Shown piece after piece: positions 25,139 through 34,459 of a stretch of 64,000 bases of DNA; positions within the stretch are counted from its first letter, which is position 1; every line of letters starts with the position of its first letter. The notes under the pieces were generated by a model, which was not told where the DNA came from, did not search any database, and saw only the letters and a program-made list of their open reading frames with translations. Both the position numbers and the translations under genes were made by a program. This stretch comes from an uncultured bacterium (GTDB taxonomy: Bacteria; CSSED10-310; CALFER01): the NCBI GenBank assembly GCA_937951895.1, contig CALFER010000034.1:175541-239540 (forward strand). Reading direction: 5' to 3'.

Positions 25139-27475
25139 ATGACGAAAAAACTACTCATTGTTGAATCCCCTGCAAAAGCCCGTACGATCGGCAACATACT
25201 GGAATCCGATTTCATCGTGCTTTCTTCGGTCGGCCATATCCGCGATCTTCCGAAGACTCGTTTCGGAGTGGATATCCCGAACAATTTTGCGCCGGAGTAT
25301 GTCCCGATCAACGGGAAACAGAAGGTCATCGACAAAATCCGAAAATCCGCCCGGGAAGTCGACGAAATCTATCTCGCCGCAGACCCTGATCGCGAAGGTG
25401 AAGCGATCTGCTGGCATATTTCGCATTATCTGGAGGAATTCGAGAAGCCGATTTACCGGATCCTGTATTATGAGATCACCCGGCAGGCAATCCTCAAGAG
25501 CCTCTCCGACCCCGGCCGAATGGATCTCAATAAGATCAACGCTCAGCAGGCTCGACGCGTGCTGGATCGAATTGTCGGATATCGGCTCAGTCCCCTGTTG
25601 TGGAAGAAGATTCGCAGGGGCCTGTCTGCCGGTCGCGTGCAATCGGTCGCGTTGAAGATCATCTGCGATCGGGAGCGTGACATCAAAGCGTTTATCCCGG
25701 AAGAATACTGGCTCCTGACCGCACATCTTCAAGGCTCTGTTCCTCCCCCATTCGAAGCTGTCTACCATGGTTCGGATGGGCGAAAGCGCAAGCTGACCGA
25801 TCGCGGCATGACCGAAGCCATTCATCGGGAAGTCGCATCGAATCCGTTTGCCGTCGGCTCTGTCGCCAGACGGCAGATTACGCGCAACCCGCTTCCACCC
25901 TTTATCACCAGCACATTGCAGCAGGAAGCGTCGCGACAATTGCGGTTTCAGGCGCAACGAACCATGTCGCTGGCACAGGGACTCTACGAAGGAAAAGATC
26001 TCGGATCAGACGACCCGCACGGGCTCATCACGTATATGAGAACCGACTCACCGCGAGTGAGTGACGATGCGCAACAGGAGGCGCGGCAATTCATCGAAGC
26101 CCGATTCGGAGCATCCCTTCTGCCTGAAAAACCGCCAGTTTACAAGGCGAAAAAGAGTGCACAAGGAGCCCATGAGGCTATCCGTCCGACCTCGATTGAA
26201 CTGACACCCGAAAAAGCCCGTGCGTTCCTTTCTCCCGATGAACTCAGACTCTATACACTGATCTGGAACCGGTTCGTCGCCAGCCAGATGGCTCCGGCAA
26301 TCCTGAACATCACGACTCTCAAGATCCAGGCAGGTGAAAACGGTCGACACGAGTTTCGTGCTGTCGGAACAGAAATCGAGTTTCGAGGATTCATGGAGTT
26401 TCTCGGCCAGACACCCCCTCCGCGAAAGAAAACCGCCGATGATTCGGACAAGGAATCGGACACGGCCGACTCCGAAGCGCAGGTATTGCCGGCACTTCAA
26501 TCCGGCGCAGTGCTCACCTGCCAGTCTCTTGAGAACAGTCAGCACTTCACGAAACCGCCAGCGCGCTTCACCGAAGCGACGCTGGTCAAGGAACTCGAAA
26601 CACAGGGGATCGGGCGTCCCAGCACGTATGCCACCATACTCACCACGATCCGCGACCAGGAATATGTCGATGTGCAGGATCGTAAATTCTTTCCGACCGA
26701 ACTCGGAACGCTCGTGACGGATGTTCTGACCGACCAGTTTCCGGAAATCATGTCGATCTCGTTCACCGCCGATCTGGAAGAGCGACTCGACCATATCGAA
26801 GACGGCAGGAATGAGTGGACAGACGTCGTTCGGGATTTTTACGTTCCTTTCGATGCGCGCCTGAAGATTGCCGCCGCAACAGCCAAAGCCGATCTCATTC
26901 CGGCGGTCGAGGGTGCTGTGTGTCCGGATTGCGGGGGGCCGATGCAGCAGCGATGGGGGAAAAAAGGACCGTTTCTGTCCTGCATGAAATTCCCGGCATG
27001 CAAGGGTATTCTTCCATACCCCGGCCGCGAGAAGCCCGACGGGCCCCGGCCGGGCAATACCGGAATCCCGACACCCGGAATCTGCCCGGAATGCGGAAAT
27101 CCGATGGTGATCAAACGCGGCAAATTCGGCTTCTTTCTATCGTGTTCGCGCTATCCCGACTGCAAGGCGAAGGGACCGAAGCCGGAAGGTCTTCCCTGCC
27201 CGATTGAGCACTGTTCCGGAACCCTGATGTCCCGGCATGGCAAATCGAGACGCATTTTCCACGGTTGCTCGCGGTACCCGGACTGCACGTACACGTTTTC
27301 GGGCATCCTGATCCCTTCGCCCTGCCCGCAGTGCGGCTATCCGAATCTCACCGCAGTCATCCGGAAGGACAAGATTTCGATCCAGTGCCCCCGATGCAAA
27401 CACGAACCGCCTCAACTAGAAAAGCCTGCCATAAGCGATGCAGCTCGAGATCCAGAAGTTTCTGACATATCTTGA
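25139..27475 (+). CDS. topA: DNA topoisomerase I (type IA)
   Basis: A 778-residue enzyme that relaxes negative supercoils. The TOPRIM domain opens MTKKLLIVESPAKARTIGNI and has DPDREGEAICWHI. The catalytic Tyr is Y299 in GLITYMRTDSPRVSD. The core continues to ~590, followed by four C-terminal zinc-ribbon units from residue 595: CPDCGGPM, CPECGNPM, CPIEHCSGTL and CPQCGYPN. The 3' end overlaps xerC by 38 bases. In Firmicutes trmFO usually lies between topA and xerC; it is absent here. Confidence 0.97.
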   Translation: MTKKLLIVESPAKARTIGNILESDFIVLSSVGHIRDLPKTRFGVDIPNNFAPEYVPINGKQKVIDKIRKSAREVDEIYLAADPDREGEAICWHISHYLEEFEKPIYRILYYEITRQAILKSLSDPGRMDLNKINAQQARRVLDRIVGYRLSPLLWKKIRRGLSAGRVQSVALKIICDRERDIKAFIPEEYWLLTAHLQGSVPPPFEAVYHGSDGRKRKLTDRGMTEAIHREVASNPFAVGSVARRQITRNPLPPFITSTLQQEASRQLRFQAQRTMSLAQGLYEGKDLGSDDPHGLITYMRTDSPRVSDDAQQEARQFIEARFGASLLPEKPPVYKAKKSAQGAHEAIRPTSIELTPEKARAFLSPDELRLYTLIWNRFVASQMAPAILNITTLKIQAGENGRHEFRAVGTEIEFRGFMEFLGQTPPPRKKTADDSDKESDTADSEAQVLPALQSGAVLTCQSLENSQHFTKPPARFTEATLVKELETQGIGRPSTYATILTTIRDQEYVDVQDRKFFPTELGTLVTDVLTDQFPEIMSISFTADLEERLDHIEDGRNEWTDVVRDFYVPFDARLKIAAATAKADLIPAVEGAVCPDCGGPMQQRWGKKGPFLSCMKFPACKGILPYPGREKPDGPRPGNTGIPTPGICPECGNPMVIKRGKFGFFLSCSRYPDCKAKGPKPEGLPCPIEHCSGTLMSRHGKSRRIFHGCSRYPDCTYTFSGILIPSPCPQCGYPNLTAVIRKDKISIQCPRCKHEPPQLEKPAISDAARDPEVSDIS

Positions 27476-28361
27476 GGTCGAGCGCGATGCGTCGCCGCAT
27501 ACGCTTCGCGCCTATCGCATCGATCTGGATGAATTCGAGGCGTTTCTGAATCGCACAGGCCTTGCTCAGAATGAACCCGGCACCGTCCAGGCGGGAAAAA
27601 TCGATCGTCTGGCAATTCGCGCGTATATCGGGTACCTGCATGCGCATCGGAAATCACGCGCCACTGTCGAGCGTCACCTGTCAACACTGAAAAGCTTCTT
27701 CCGTTTTCTCGTCCTGCGGCATCTCATCGATTCCAATCCGGCAACCCGTATTCCTCTCCCTCGAAAGGAAAAGCGCCTCCCGGAGTTCCTGACCACAACG
27801 GAAGCGGAGGCGCTTCTCGACTCCTCGCGAGATAATCTCGATTTCAAATCCATCCGTGACATGGCCATTGCCGAACTGCTGTACGGAACGGGACTGCGGG
27901 TGTCGGAAGCGGCCGGTCTGAATCTGGACGATATCGATCCTTTTTCCGATGAGATTCACGTGATCGGGAAGGGGAACAAAGAACGCATCGTCCCGATGAC
28001 ACCGGTCGTCAGGGAAGCACTCGATGTGTATCTGCGTGAGCGTGGGGTGAAGACTGGGACGTTTTTGAGATTCGGTGCTGCCGGGCCGGTCTTCATCAAT
28101 CACCGGGGGACTCGACTGACCGATCGGAGCATGCGCCGATCCTTGAAAAAGCTTGCGATCACGCATAAGCTTCTCAAGCATGTCCATCCGCATCAACTTC
28201 GACATTCGTTTGCAACTCACCTGCTCGACGCCGGTGCTGATTTACGTGCCATTCAGGAGTTGCTGGGCCACTCGAGCCTTGCGACAACCCAGAAATATAC
28301 CCATGTCAGTCTTGAAAGACTTTTAAAGGTTTATCATGCGAAACACCCGAAAGCCCGCTAA
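27438..28361 (+). CDS. xerC: Tyrosine recombinase XerC-type
   Basis: A 307-residue integrase with the SAM-like N-terminal domain and a catalytic domain holding R154 (GTGLRVSEAAG), K178 (HVIGKGNKERIVP), H252 and R255 (PHQLRHSFATHLLDAG), H278 (ELLGHSSLATTQ) and nucleophile Y287 (KYTHVS). Size and chromosomal context (topA-xerC-hslU) match the housekeeping recombinase that resolves chromosome dimers at dif, rather than a mobile-element integrase. It overlaps topA by 38 bases and hslU by 26 bases. Confidence 0.93.
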   Translation: MQLEIQKFLTYLEVERDASPHTLRAYRIDLDEFEAFLNRTGLAQNEPGTVQAGKIDRLAIRAYIGYLHAHRKSRATVERHLSTLKSFFRFLVLRHLIDSNPATRIPLPRKEKRLPEFLTTTEAEALLDSSRDNLDFKSIRDMAIAELLYGTGLRVSEAAGLNLDDIDPFSDEIHVIGKGNKERIVPMTPVVREALDVYLRERGVKTGTFLRFGAAGPVFINHRGTRLTDRSMRRSLKKLAITHKLLKHVHPHQLRHSFATHLLDAGADLRAIQELLGHSSLATTQKYTHVSLERLLKVYHAKHPKAR

Positions 28362-29790
28362 TCTTACTCCGGTCATCGAAAACCTGACGCCGTCCGATAT
28401 CGTGCACTATCTGGATCGTTTCATCGTCGGCCAGGACCGCGCCAAACGCGCCGTCGCCGTTGCGCTACGCAACCGATGGCGTCGCCAGCAACTCCCGGCG
28501 GATCTCGTCGACGAAGTCATCCCGAAGAACATCCTGATCATCGGACCGACGGGAGTGGGTAAGACTGAAATTGCCCGACGGATCTCCAAATTGACCCGAA
28601 GTCCCTTTTTAAAGATCGAAGCCTCGAAATTTACGGAAGTCGGCTATGTCGGACGCGATGTCGAATCGATGATTCGAGATCTGACGGAGATAGCCGTGAA
28701 TATGGTCAAGAGCGAGCACAGACGGAGTGTACGCGATCACGCTGCGCATCTGGCCGAAGAACGCATTCTCGATCTCCTTCTTCCCCATCCGAAACCTCCG
28801 GCGGTCCCGCAGTCACAGACCGATTCTCCGATCAATCTCGACGGTAAAGACTCCGAATCGGGTTCGTTTCAGCGTACCCGTGAAAAACTTCGGGATCGCC
28901 TCCATCAGGGAAAACTCGACAAGCACTTCGTCGATCTGGAAGTCAAGGAATCATTCGGCGGCATGATCGAAGTGTTTTCATCCTCCGGAATGGAGGAAAT
29001 CGGGATGCAGATCAAGGATATGATCCCGGGGGCATTCAATCAGAAGAAGAAAAACAGGCGGATGTCCATCCCGGAAGCGCTCGAGTTTCTGACTGCGGAG
29101 GAGGAAGACCGGCTTGTGGATATGGATGGTGTGATAGCGGATGCGATTCACCGGGTTGAGAACCATGGCATCGTGTTTCTGGATGAGATGGACAAGATAG
29201 CGGGTCGAGAGGGCGGATTCGGTCCGGATGTTTCCCGGGAAGGCGTTCAGCGTGATTTGCTTCCCATCATCGAAGGCTCCTCGGTAACAACGAAATACGG
29301 AGTGGTCCGGACGAATCATATCCTCTTTATCGGATCCGGCGCGTTCAATGTGTCAAAACCTGCGGATCTGATTCCGGAACTGCAGGGACGATTCCCCGTC
29401 AAAGTGGATGTTCAGAGTCTGAATCGGGACCAGATGCGCAGGATTCTCATCGAACCTGAAAATGCCCTGACCCGTCAGTATCAGGCACTGCTTGCCACGG
29501 AAAATCTCGACATCCGGTTCTCTTCGGATGCAATCGACGCGATCGCATCGCTGGCTGAGGGAGTCAACGAACTGGGCGAAAACATCGGAGCGAGGCGGCT
29601 TCATACCATCTTGGAATTGCTTCTCGATGACGTGTCATTCCACGCTCCCGAGATGGCCGGTCAGCATGTCGAAATCGATGCGGAGTATGTGCATCAGCAT
29701 GTTACCGTCGAAGGCGTCATTCGGGCCGAAAACATCCGGAAACGGCATCCGGTAGGATTCAGAAATCATGAAAAATCCAGTCGTGAATAA
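28336..29790 (+). CDS. hslU: HslU-type AAA+ ATPase, without an adjacent hslV
   Basis: A 484-residue HslU homologue with Walker A (IIGPTGVGKTEIARRI), pore loop (EVGYVGRDVESMI), an I-domain somewhat longer than in E. coli, Walker B (HGIVFLDEMDKIA) and sensor motifs. HslU unfolds substrates for the HslV peptidase. Two features are unusual. First, hslV, normally between xerC and hslU, is absent: xerC and hslU overlap. Second, the C-terminus reads IRAENIRKRHPVGFR and runs on for about ten more residues, instead of ending in the LSRFIL-like tail that docks into HslV. Assignment to HslU is firm; operation as an HslUV protease is doubtful. Confidence 0.88.
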   Translation: MRNTRKPANLTPVIENLTPSDIVHYLDRFIVGQDRAKRAVAVALRNRWRRQQLPADLVDEVIPKNILIIGPTGVGKTEIARRISKLTRSPFLKIEASKFTEVGYVGRDVESMIRDLTEIAVNMVKSEHRRSVRDHAAHLAEERILDLLLPHPKPPAVPQSQTDSPINLDGKDSESGSFQRTREKLRDRLHQGKLDKHFVDLEVKESFGGMIEVFSSSGMEEIGMQIKDMIPGAFNQKKKNRRMSIPEALEFLTAEEEDRLVDMDGVIADAIHRVENHGIVFLDEMDKIAGREGGFGPDVSREGVQRDLLPIIEGSSVTTKYGVVRTNHILFIGSGAFNVSKPADLIPELQGRFPVKVDVQSLNRDQMRRILIEPENALTRQYQALLATENLDIRFSSDAIDAIASLAEGVNELGENIGARRLHTILELLLDDVSFHAPEMAGQHVEIDAEYVHQHVTVEGVIRAENIRKRHPVGFRNHEKSSRE

Positions 29791-31030
29791 ATCCCTCTTT
29801 CGGTTTCTCACTTTCCATGCACTCACGGCCATCGTGCTCCTCGGAACGATCGAGTGCGGCCATAAAACCGCCCTGAATCCACCTCCGCCTCGCCGTGTTG
29901 CGCCCGTTGAGGGTCTATCGGTCGAGGCGGGTTGTGGAACAATGACCCTTCATTGGAATTCCGTTCGATTCGACACGAAGGGGAAACCGCTCGAGTCCAC
30001 CCTCACGTATCTCGTTCTCCGCCGTCGGGGTGACCGCATCGAATCCCGATCCGCGCCGCCGACTCCGGAAGTGACACCTGCACCCGGCCCATCCCCCTCC
30101 CCTGAATTGGAACCGGAATCCGAAACTGCGGGGACGGAGTACGAATTCCGGCTGATCGGAATGGTACCGGCAACGGAACCGGAGTCGACCGGGGTCACGG
30201 AACCAACTCGCATGTCATTTATCGACACTGGAGTCACTGGTGTTCCGGTTACAATCGGGGCCAAGTTCCGCGTGCCGTCGGATTTTGAAACAGACCAGAA
30301 GGATTCCCGATCCGCTTTAGTTCCCGGTTACAAGTATTACTATCGTATCCAGGCCATGACTCGGGACGGGATGACGTCGGACGCGCAACAAACGCAGGAA
30401 GTCAATCATCTGCCGATCCCGGCCGCTCCACGGAATCCAACGATCACCCTGCGCGCTTCGGCAATTTCTCTGACCTGGCTCCCCCCCGATACGGCATGCG
30501 ATGGATCGATGCTGCTGCCTCTGGGGGGGGTTTTCATTCAGCGTGCGAGTGATAAACCGGATGACGCCGGGGAGTTCACCACCATTGCGACGGTGGAAGG
30601 AGCAGAAACGACCGAGTTTTCGGATTCCGGATTTCAGATGGATGCAGCGTACCGGTATCGTTTGGCGGCATTTTTGAAGGAAGGGAAAGTGTGCGGTGTG
30701 TATACGGATGATCTGGCGATCGACACGTCGGATCGATTCCCGCCCGCACCGCCGGCCAGTCTGAATGCTGTCCATACGCCGCAGGGCGTCCATCTGCTCT
30801 GGCCGCGAAGCCCGGATTCCGATGTCGCGGGTTATCGCATCTACCGGGCGACCCGATCGGAAGGCCCATTTCAGTTACTCAATCAGGATGCACTTTCAAC
30901 TGACACCGTCTATATTGATTCAACCGTCGCCTCAGGTAACTTTTATGTGTACCAGGTGACTGCGGTGGATCGCTCGCGCGTGGGGAATGAATCTTCACCG
31001 ACGATCGCGGTCCGGATTATGATACCTTAG
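29768..31030 (+). CDS. Fibronectin type III lipoprotein with LptM-like N-terminus
   Basis: A 420-residue exported protein. A hydrophobic segment ends in C30-G-H-K followed by a Pro-rich stretch (CGHKTALNPPPPRR), resembling the CGxKGPLxxP start of LptM/YifL-type lipoproteins, although the -1 residue is Glu rather than Gly or Ala. Three fibronectin-III-like domains follow (~44-205 with a Pro/Glu-rich insertion, ~214-320, ~325-418), each with Trp in strand B (LHWNS, LTWLP, LLWPR) and a Tyr-rich strand F. Lipoproteins of this type often sit beside lysine-biosynthesis genes, as here before dapA. It overlaps the 3' end of hslU by 23 bases. Confidence 0.72.
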   Translation: MKNPVVNKSLFRFLTFHALTAIVLLGTIECGHKTALNPPPPRRVAPVEGLSVEAGCGTMTLHWNSVRFDTKGKPLESTLTYLVLRRRGDRIESRSAPPTPEVTPAPGPSPSPELEPESETAGTEYEFRLIGMVPATEPESTGVTEPTRMSFIDTGVTGVPVTIGAKFRVPSDFETDQKDSRSALVPGYKYYYRIQAMTRDGMTSDAQQTQEVNHLPIPAAPRNPTITLRASAISLTWLPPDTACDGSMLLPLGGVFIQRASDKPDDAGEFTTIATVEGAETTEFSDSGFQMDAAYRYRLAAFLKEGKVCGVYTDDLAIDTSDRFPPAPPASLNAVHTPQGVHLLWPRSPDSDVAGYRIYRATRSEGPFQLLNQDALSTDTVYIDSTVASGNFYVYQVTAVDRSRVGNESSPTIAVRIMIP

Positions 31031-31045
31031 CCGAGGAGGTCGGGC

Positions 31046-31930
31046 ATGTTTCGAGGGTCGATCGTCGCGATGGCGACACCGTTTAAAAATGGCGAAATCG
31101 ATGAACACTCCGTAAGGCGACTCGTCGCTTTTCACGCGGAAAAGGGCACGGATGGCATACTTGTTGCGGGGTGCACCGGTGAAGCTGCCACATTGTCTGT
31201 CTCCGAGATGGCGACGCTCATACGCCTCGCCAGGGAGGAGATTTCGAGATCCGGCCGGACGATCCCGCTGATTGCGGGCACCGGCACGAACTCGACCGCG
31301 TCGACCATCGAACGGACCCGTGTCGCGGCGGATCTCGGCGTCGATGGCGTGCTGCTGATCACTCCTTACTACAACAAACCGACACCAGCCGGTCAGATCG
31401 CGCATTTCACGACGGTCGCGGACGCAGTCCCGATTCCGGTGATCCTGTACAACGTGCCCTCCCGCACCGGGACGAACATGCTTCCCGAAACCGTCGCCGA
31501 ACTCGCCCGACACCCCGGAATCGTCGCGCTCAAGGAAGCCGGCGGCAATCTCGATCAGGTCACCCGACTTCATCTCATATCGGATATCACGATCCTTTCG
31601 GGTGACGATTCGCTGACACTGCCGATGTTGAGTATCGGAGCGGAAGGAGTCATTTCGGTGACGGCGAACATCGACCCGGCTCGAGTGTCGGGGATGTGCG
31701 CGGCCTGGCACCGGGGGGACTGGGCACACGCCAGACAGTTGCATGCAGAGATGTTCGATCTCACACGAACCCTGTTCGTCGAAACCAATCCCATGCCGGT
31801 GAAAGCCGCGTTGGAGATGTTGGCATTGATGAGCGGAGAGTTGCGTCTGCCGCTCGTTCCGGTCAAACCGGAATCCCGAATCAGGATCAGGGAAGCCATG
31901 ATCAACGCCGGTCTGATCGAAGGCCGATAA
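31046..31930 (+). CDS. dapA: 4-hydroxy-tetrahydrodipicolinate synthase
   Basis: A 294-residue TIM-barrel aldolase that condenses pyruvate and aspartate semialdehyde, the first committed step of lysine and diaminopimelate synthesis. Schiff-base K163 (IVALKEAGG), Y135 (VILYNVPSRTG) and the VAGCTGEAATLS motif are present. The ribosome-binding site AGGAGG precedes the ATG. It is followed 25 bases later by dapB. Confidence 0.95.
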   Translation: MFRGSIVAMATPFKNGEIDEHSVRRLVAFHAEKGTDGILVAGCTGEAATLSVSEMATLIRLAREEISRSGRTIPLIAGTGTNSTASTIERTRVAADLGVDGVLLITPYYNKPTPAGQIAHFTTVADAVPIPVILYNVPSRTGTNMLPETVAELARHPGIVALKEAGGNLDQVTRLHLISDITILSGDDSLTLPMLSIGAEGVISVTANIDPARVSGMCAAWHRGDWAHARQLHAEMFDLTRTLFVETNPMPVKAALEMLALMSGELRLPLVPVKPESRIRIREAMINAGLIEGR

Positions 31931-31955
31931 GGCGTTGGAAACGACAGGAGTCGGG

Positions 31956-32702
31956 ATGATATCATTGGTGATCTGGGGAGCCGGCGGTCGCATGGGCGGC
32001 CGTCTCATTGCGGCGATTCGAAACAATCCTGCTTTTCGCCTGGCAGCGGCAGTCGATCGTCCCGGGCATCCCGGGGAGGGGCATGACGCCGGTGAGTTTC
32101 ATGCTCTGGCGCCGACAGGCGTCTCGATCGTTTCCGAACCGGGCGAGGTAGATGCGGGCAGCGTCGTCGTTGATTTTTCACTGGCTGGCGGTCCCGCGGC
32201 GGCGGTTGGCTACGCGGTGGCCCATTCATGCGCCTTTGTATCCGGAACGACAGCGCTTACGGATGATGATCGCGATGCGATCGATCGCGCCTCCGAATCG
32301 ATCCCGGTGCTGACATCACCCAATTTCAGCCTCGGAATCCAGCTCATGCTGCATGTCGCGGCGAAGGCAGCCCGCATCCTGCCGCTCGAATTCGATGCCG
32401 CGATCATGGAAGTGCATCATACTCAGAAAAAAGACAGACCGAGTGGAACCGCGCGAGCCATCGCGGCAGCCATTGAGATCGCTGACAAGCCGGAACGACA
32501 TGTCGAGATGGCCGCATTCAGACTCGGAATGGTCACCGGAGAACACACTTTGCGCTTTGAATCGCCGTTTGAACGCATCGAGATTTCCCATTCCGCCCTG
32601 CAGCGGGACGTATTCGTGCATGGCGCTCTCGCCGCCGCGGCATGGCTCGCCCTTCGCCCCGCCGGCCGTTACGCATTTGCGGACGTTCTGGATCGACCGT
32701 GA
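31956..32702 (+). CDS. dapB: 4-hydroxy-tetrahydrodipicolinate reductase
   Basis: A 248-residue reductase acting on the DapA product. It has the dinucleotide-binding motif WGAGGRMGGR, FVSGTTALTDDD, SPNFSLGIQLM, and the active-site block EVHHTQKKDRPSGTA (H154/H155, K158/K159). Start at 31956 is chosen for AGGAG five bases upstream; the frame is open from 31935. Its stop overlaps the start of the S55 gene by 4 bases (GTGA). Confidence 0.94.
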   Translation: MISLVIWGAGGRMGGRLIAAIRNNPAFRLAAAVDRPGHPGEGHDAGEFHALAPTGVSIVSEPGEVDAGSVVVDFSLAGGPAAAVGYAVAHSCAFVSGTTALTDDDRDAIDRASESIPVLTSPNFSLGIQLMLHVAAKAARILPLEFDAAIMEVHHTQKKDRPSGTARAIAAAIEIADKPERHVEMAAFRLGMVTGEHTLRFESPFERIEISHSALQRDVFVHGALAAAAWLALRPAGRYAFADVLDRP

Positions 32703-34447
32703 AGTCTGGCTGCCGTGCCTCAATCCTTCTGATTCTGCTGCTGCCCGTACTGTCCGGAGCATCTGCTGAGACTCCAGGAGGATTATCCGCTTCGGAAATC
32801 ACTCCGGGATTAAAAGGCTATGGCTTGTCCTGCTTCATGGGCACCGAACCGGTCAAACTCGATGTCGAAATTCTCGGAATCATGAAGAACAACCCTCCGG
32901 GATCGTTCACCATCCTGGGAAGAGTTTCGGGAGAAGCCGTCGATCGCGGCGGCATCATGTCCGGCATGAGTGGATCTCCGGTCTACATCGGAGAGCGCTT
33001 GATCGGTGCGATGGCGTTCGCGTTCCCATTCGCCAAAGAAGCCATCTGCGGAATCACACCGATCCAGGACATGAATGCGCTCTGGACGCAACCCATCTCG
33101 AGCTTGCCGGCAGTAACGGAACCAGCCGTGTCCAAGACACTGCTTGGTCAGCCCGGAAAGGAACTCGAGCGACAAGCCGTGCGCATCGGCCTGCCGTTGT
33201 TCAACCAGGGTATCGATGCATCGGTTCTCACGGAACTGGGATTGGCTGCCGGTCTGGCAGACAACTCCGTCTCCCCTGGTCCCTCGGGAGGGGCCGCCAG
33301 CCTGAACACGCCTCTGCTGGCAGGAGGCCCGGTCGGGGTGGCATTTATTGACGGAGATCTGAAGCTCGCGGCCATGGGAACGATCACCTCCATCGAAGAA
33401 GATCGGATTCTGGCATTCGGCCATTCGCTTTTCACGGCCGGCGATTGCAGATTGCCGATGATCAGCGGTGAAATCGTCACCTTCATTCCCAGCGTCGCGC
33501 AATCCTTTAAAATCGGAAACATCGGCCGCGTCATCGGCTCGATCGTGCGGGATCTTCGCCCGGGAGTCGCGGGACGGATCGCATTGGAGCCGGAAATGGT
33601 CCCGCTGGAGATCCGATACTCCGACCCGCACCGGGGTGACAGGATTTATCACGTTCGTGTATTGCGCGAGGATCGGCTCACGGGGGTCTACGCCGCTCTC
33701 GCAGTCGGAAGCGTCGTCTCGCACCTCGGCCCGGCTTCCGGAGCGATCGCCCTCGACATGGGGATGACCATCACTCTCGAGGGTCGTGATCCCCTCCATC
33801 TCCGCAGATTGTCGGGTGAATCGGATGCTCCTGCAGCCGATATCTTTCGATTTATGGACCTTCTCACTGTTCTGTTGACCAATCCGATCGAACCGATACG
33901 GATTCATGCGTTACGAGTCGATATTACCGTACGGGAGGACATCCGTGTCATTCTTCTGGAACACGCCACGATGATGTCCCGATCGGCGGAACCTGGAGAC
34001 TCTATCGGTCTGAGACTGGATTTGAGGGATTATCGTCGTCCGATTGAAAGTCGATTCGTTTCGATCGATATCCCCTCCGATGCCATTCCCGGTGATTACT
34101 CGGTCCGAGTGCTCGATGAATCGGGATATCGGAACTGGAGAGCCACGCGCGAACCGGATCTGTATTTTCAGCCCGGGCTCGATGGGTTCATCGATATGCT
34201 GACCCGATCGGGAAATGGCGATGAGCTGGTTGTTCTGCTCTGCAGAAAATCCCGAGCGCTCGATCAGGGGAGGAACACGTTGCCGGATCTCCCCCCCACG
34301 CTCGAGCGGACGGCAATCCTATCCGGACAGGAATCCTCGCTGCGTATGCAGGATCACGTGGTATCCCAGCAGATTCTCCGGTTCCCGATGCAGATTTCGG
34401 GTTCGGAATCGATCGATCTGAGAGTGTCGCGTTCCTCGAAGAGATAA
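32699..34447 (+). CDS. Secreted SpoIVB-type (S55) peptidase-domain protein
   Basis: About 582 residues from a GTG that overlaps the dapB stop. This start gives a clean signal peptide (MKSGCRASILLILLLPVLSG, cut after ASA). The S55-like region follows: ITPGLKGYGLSCFMGTEP, then SGMSGSPVYIGERLIGA with S91/S93, GITPIQDMNALW, and LAFGHSLFTAGDC with H242. A C-terminal beta-rich domain extends to the end. The family occurs widely in acidobacteria and deltaproteobacteria outside sporulation. No His lies before the SGSP motif, so the order of candidate catalytic residues is Ser then His, opposite to the order I recall for SpoIVB. Substrate unknown. Confidence 0.78.
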   Translation: MKSGCRASILLILLLPVLSGASAETPGGLSASEITPGLKGYGLSCFMGTEPVKLDVEILGIMKNNPPGSFTILGRVSGEAVDRGGIMSGMSGSPVYIGERLIGAMAFAFPFAKEAICGITPIQDMNALWTQPISSLPAVTEPAVSKTLLGQPGKELERQAVRIGLPLFNQGIDASVLTELGLAAGLADNSVSPGPSGGAASLNTPLLAGGPVGVAFIDGDLKLAAMGTITSIEEDRILAFGHSLFTAGDCRLPMISGEIVTFIPSVAQSFKIGNIGRVIGSIVRDLRPGVAGRIALEPEMVPLEIRYSDPHRGDRIYHVRVLREDRLTGVYAALAVGSVVSHLGPASGAIALDMGMTITLEGRDPLHLRRLSGESDAPAADIFRFMDLLTVLLTNPIEPIRIHALRVDITVREDIRVILLEHATMMSRSAEPGDSIGLRLDLRDYRRPIESRFVSIDIPSDAIPGDYSVRVLDESGYRNWRATREPDLYFQPGLDGFIDMLTRSGNGDELVVLLCRKSRALDQGRNTLPDLPPTLERTAILSGQESSLRMQDHVVSQQILRFPMQISGSESIDLRVSRSSKR

Positions 34448-34459
34448 GGAAACGATCGA

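Noticed and set aside
27438..28361. XerC considered as a phage or integron integrase
   Set aside because: Size, residues and the topA-xerC-hslU context fit the housekeeping recombinase; no attachment site or cassette is nearby.
30995..32026. 343-codon minus-strand open frame antisense to dapA
   Set aside because: No start signal; composition reflects the antisense strand of dapA.
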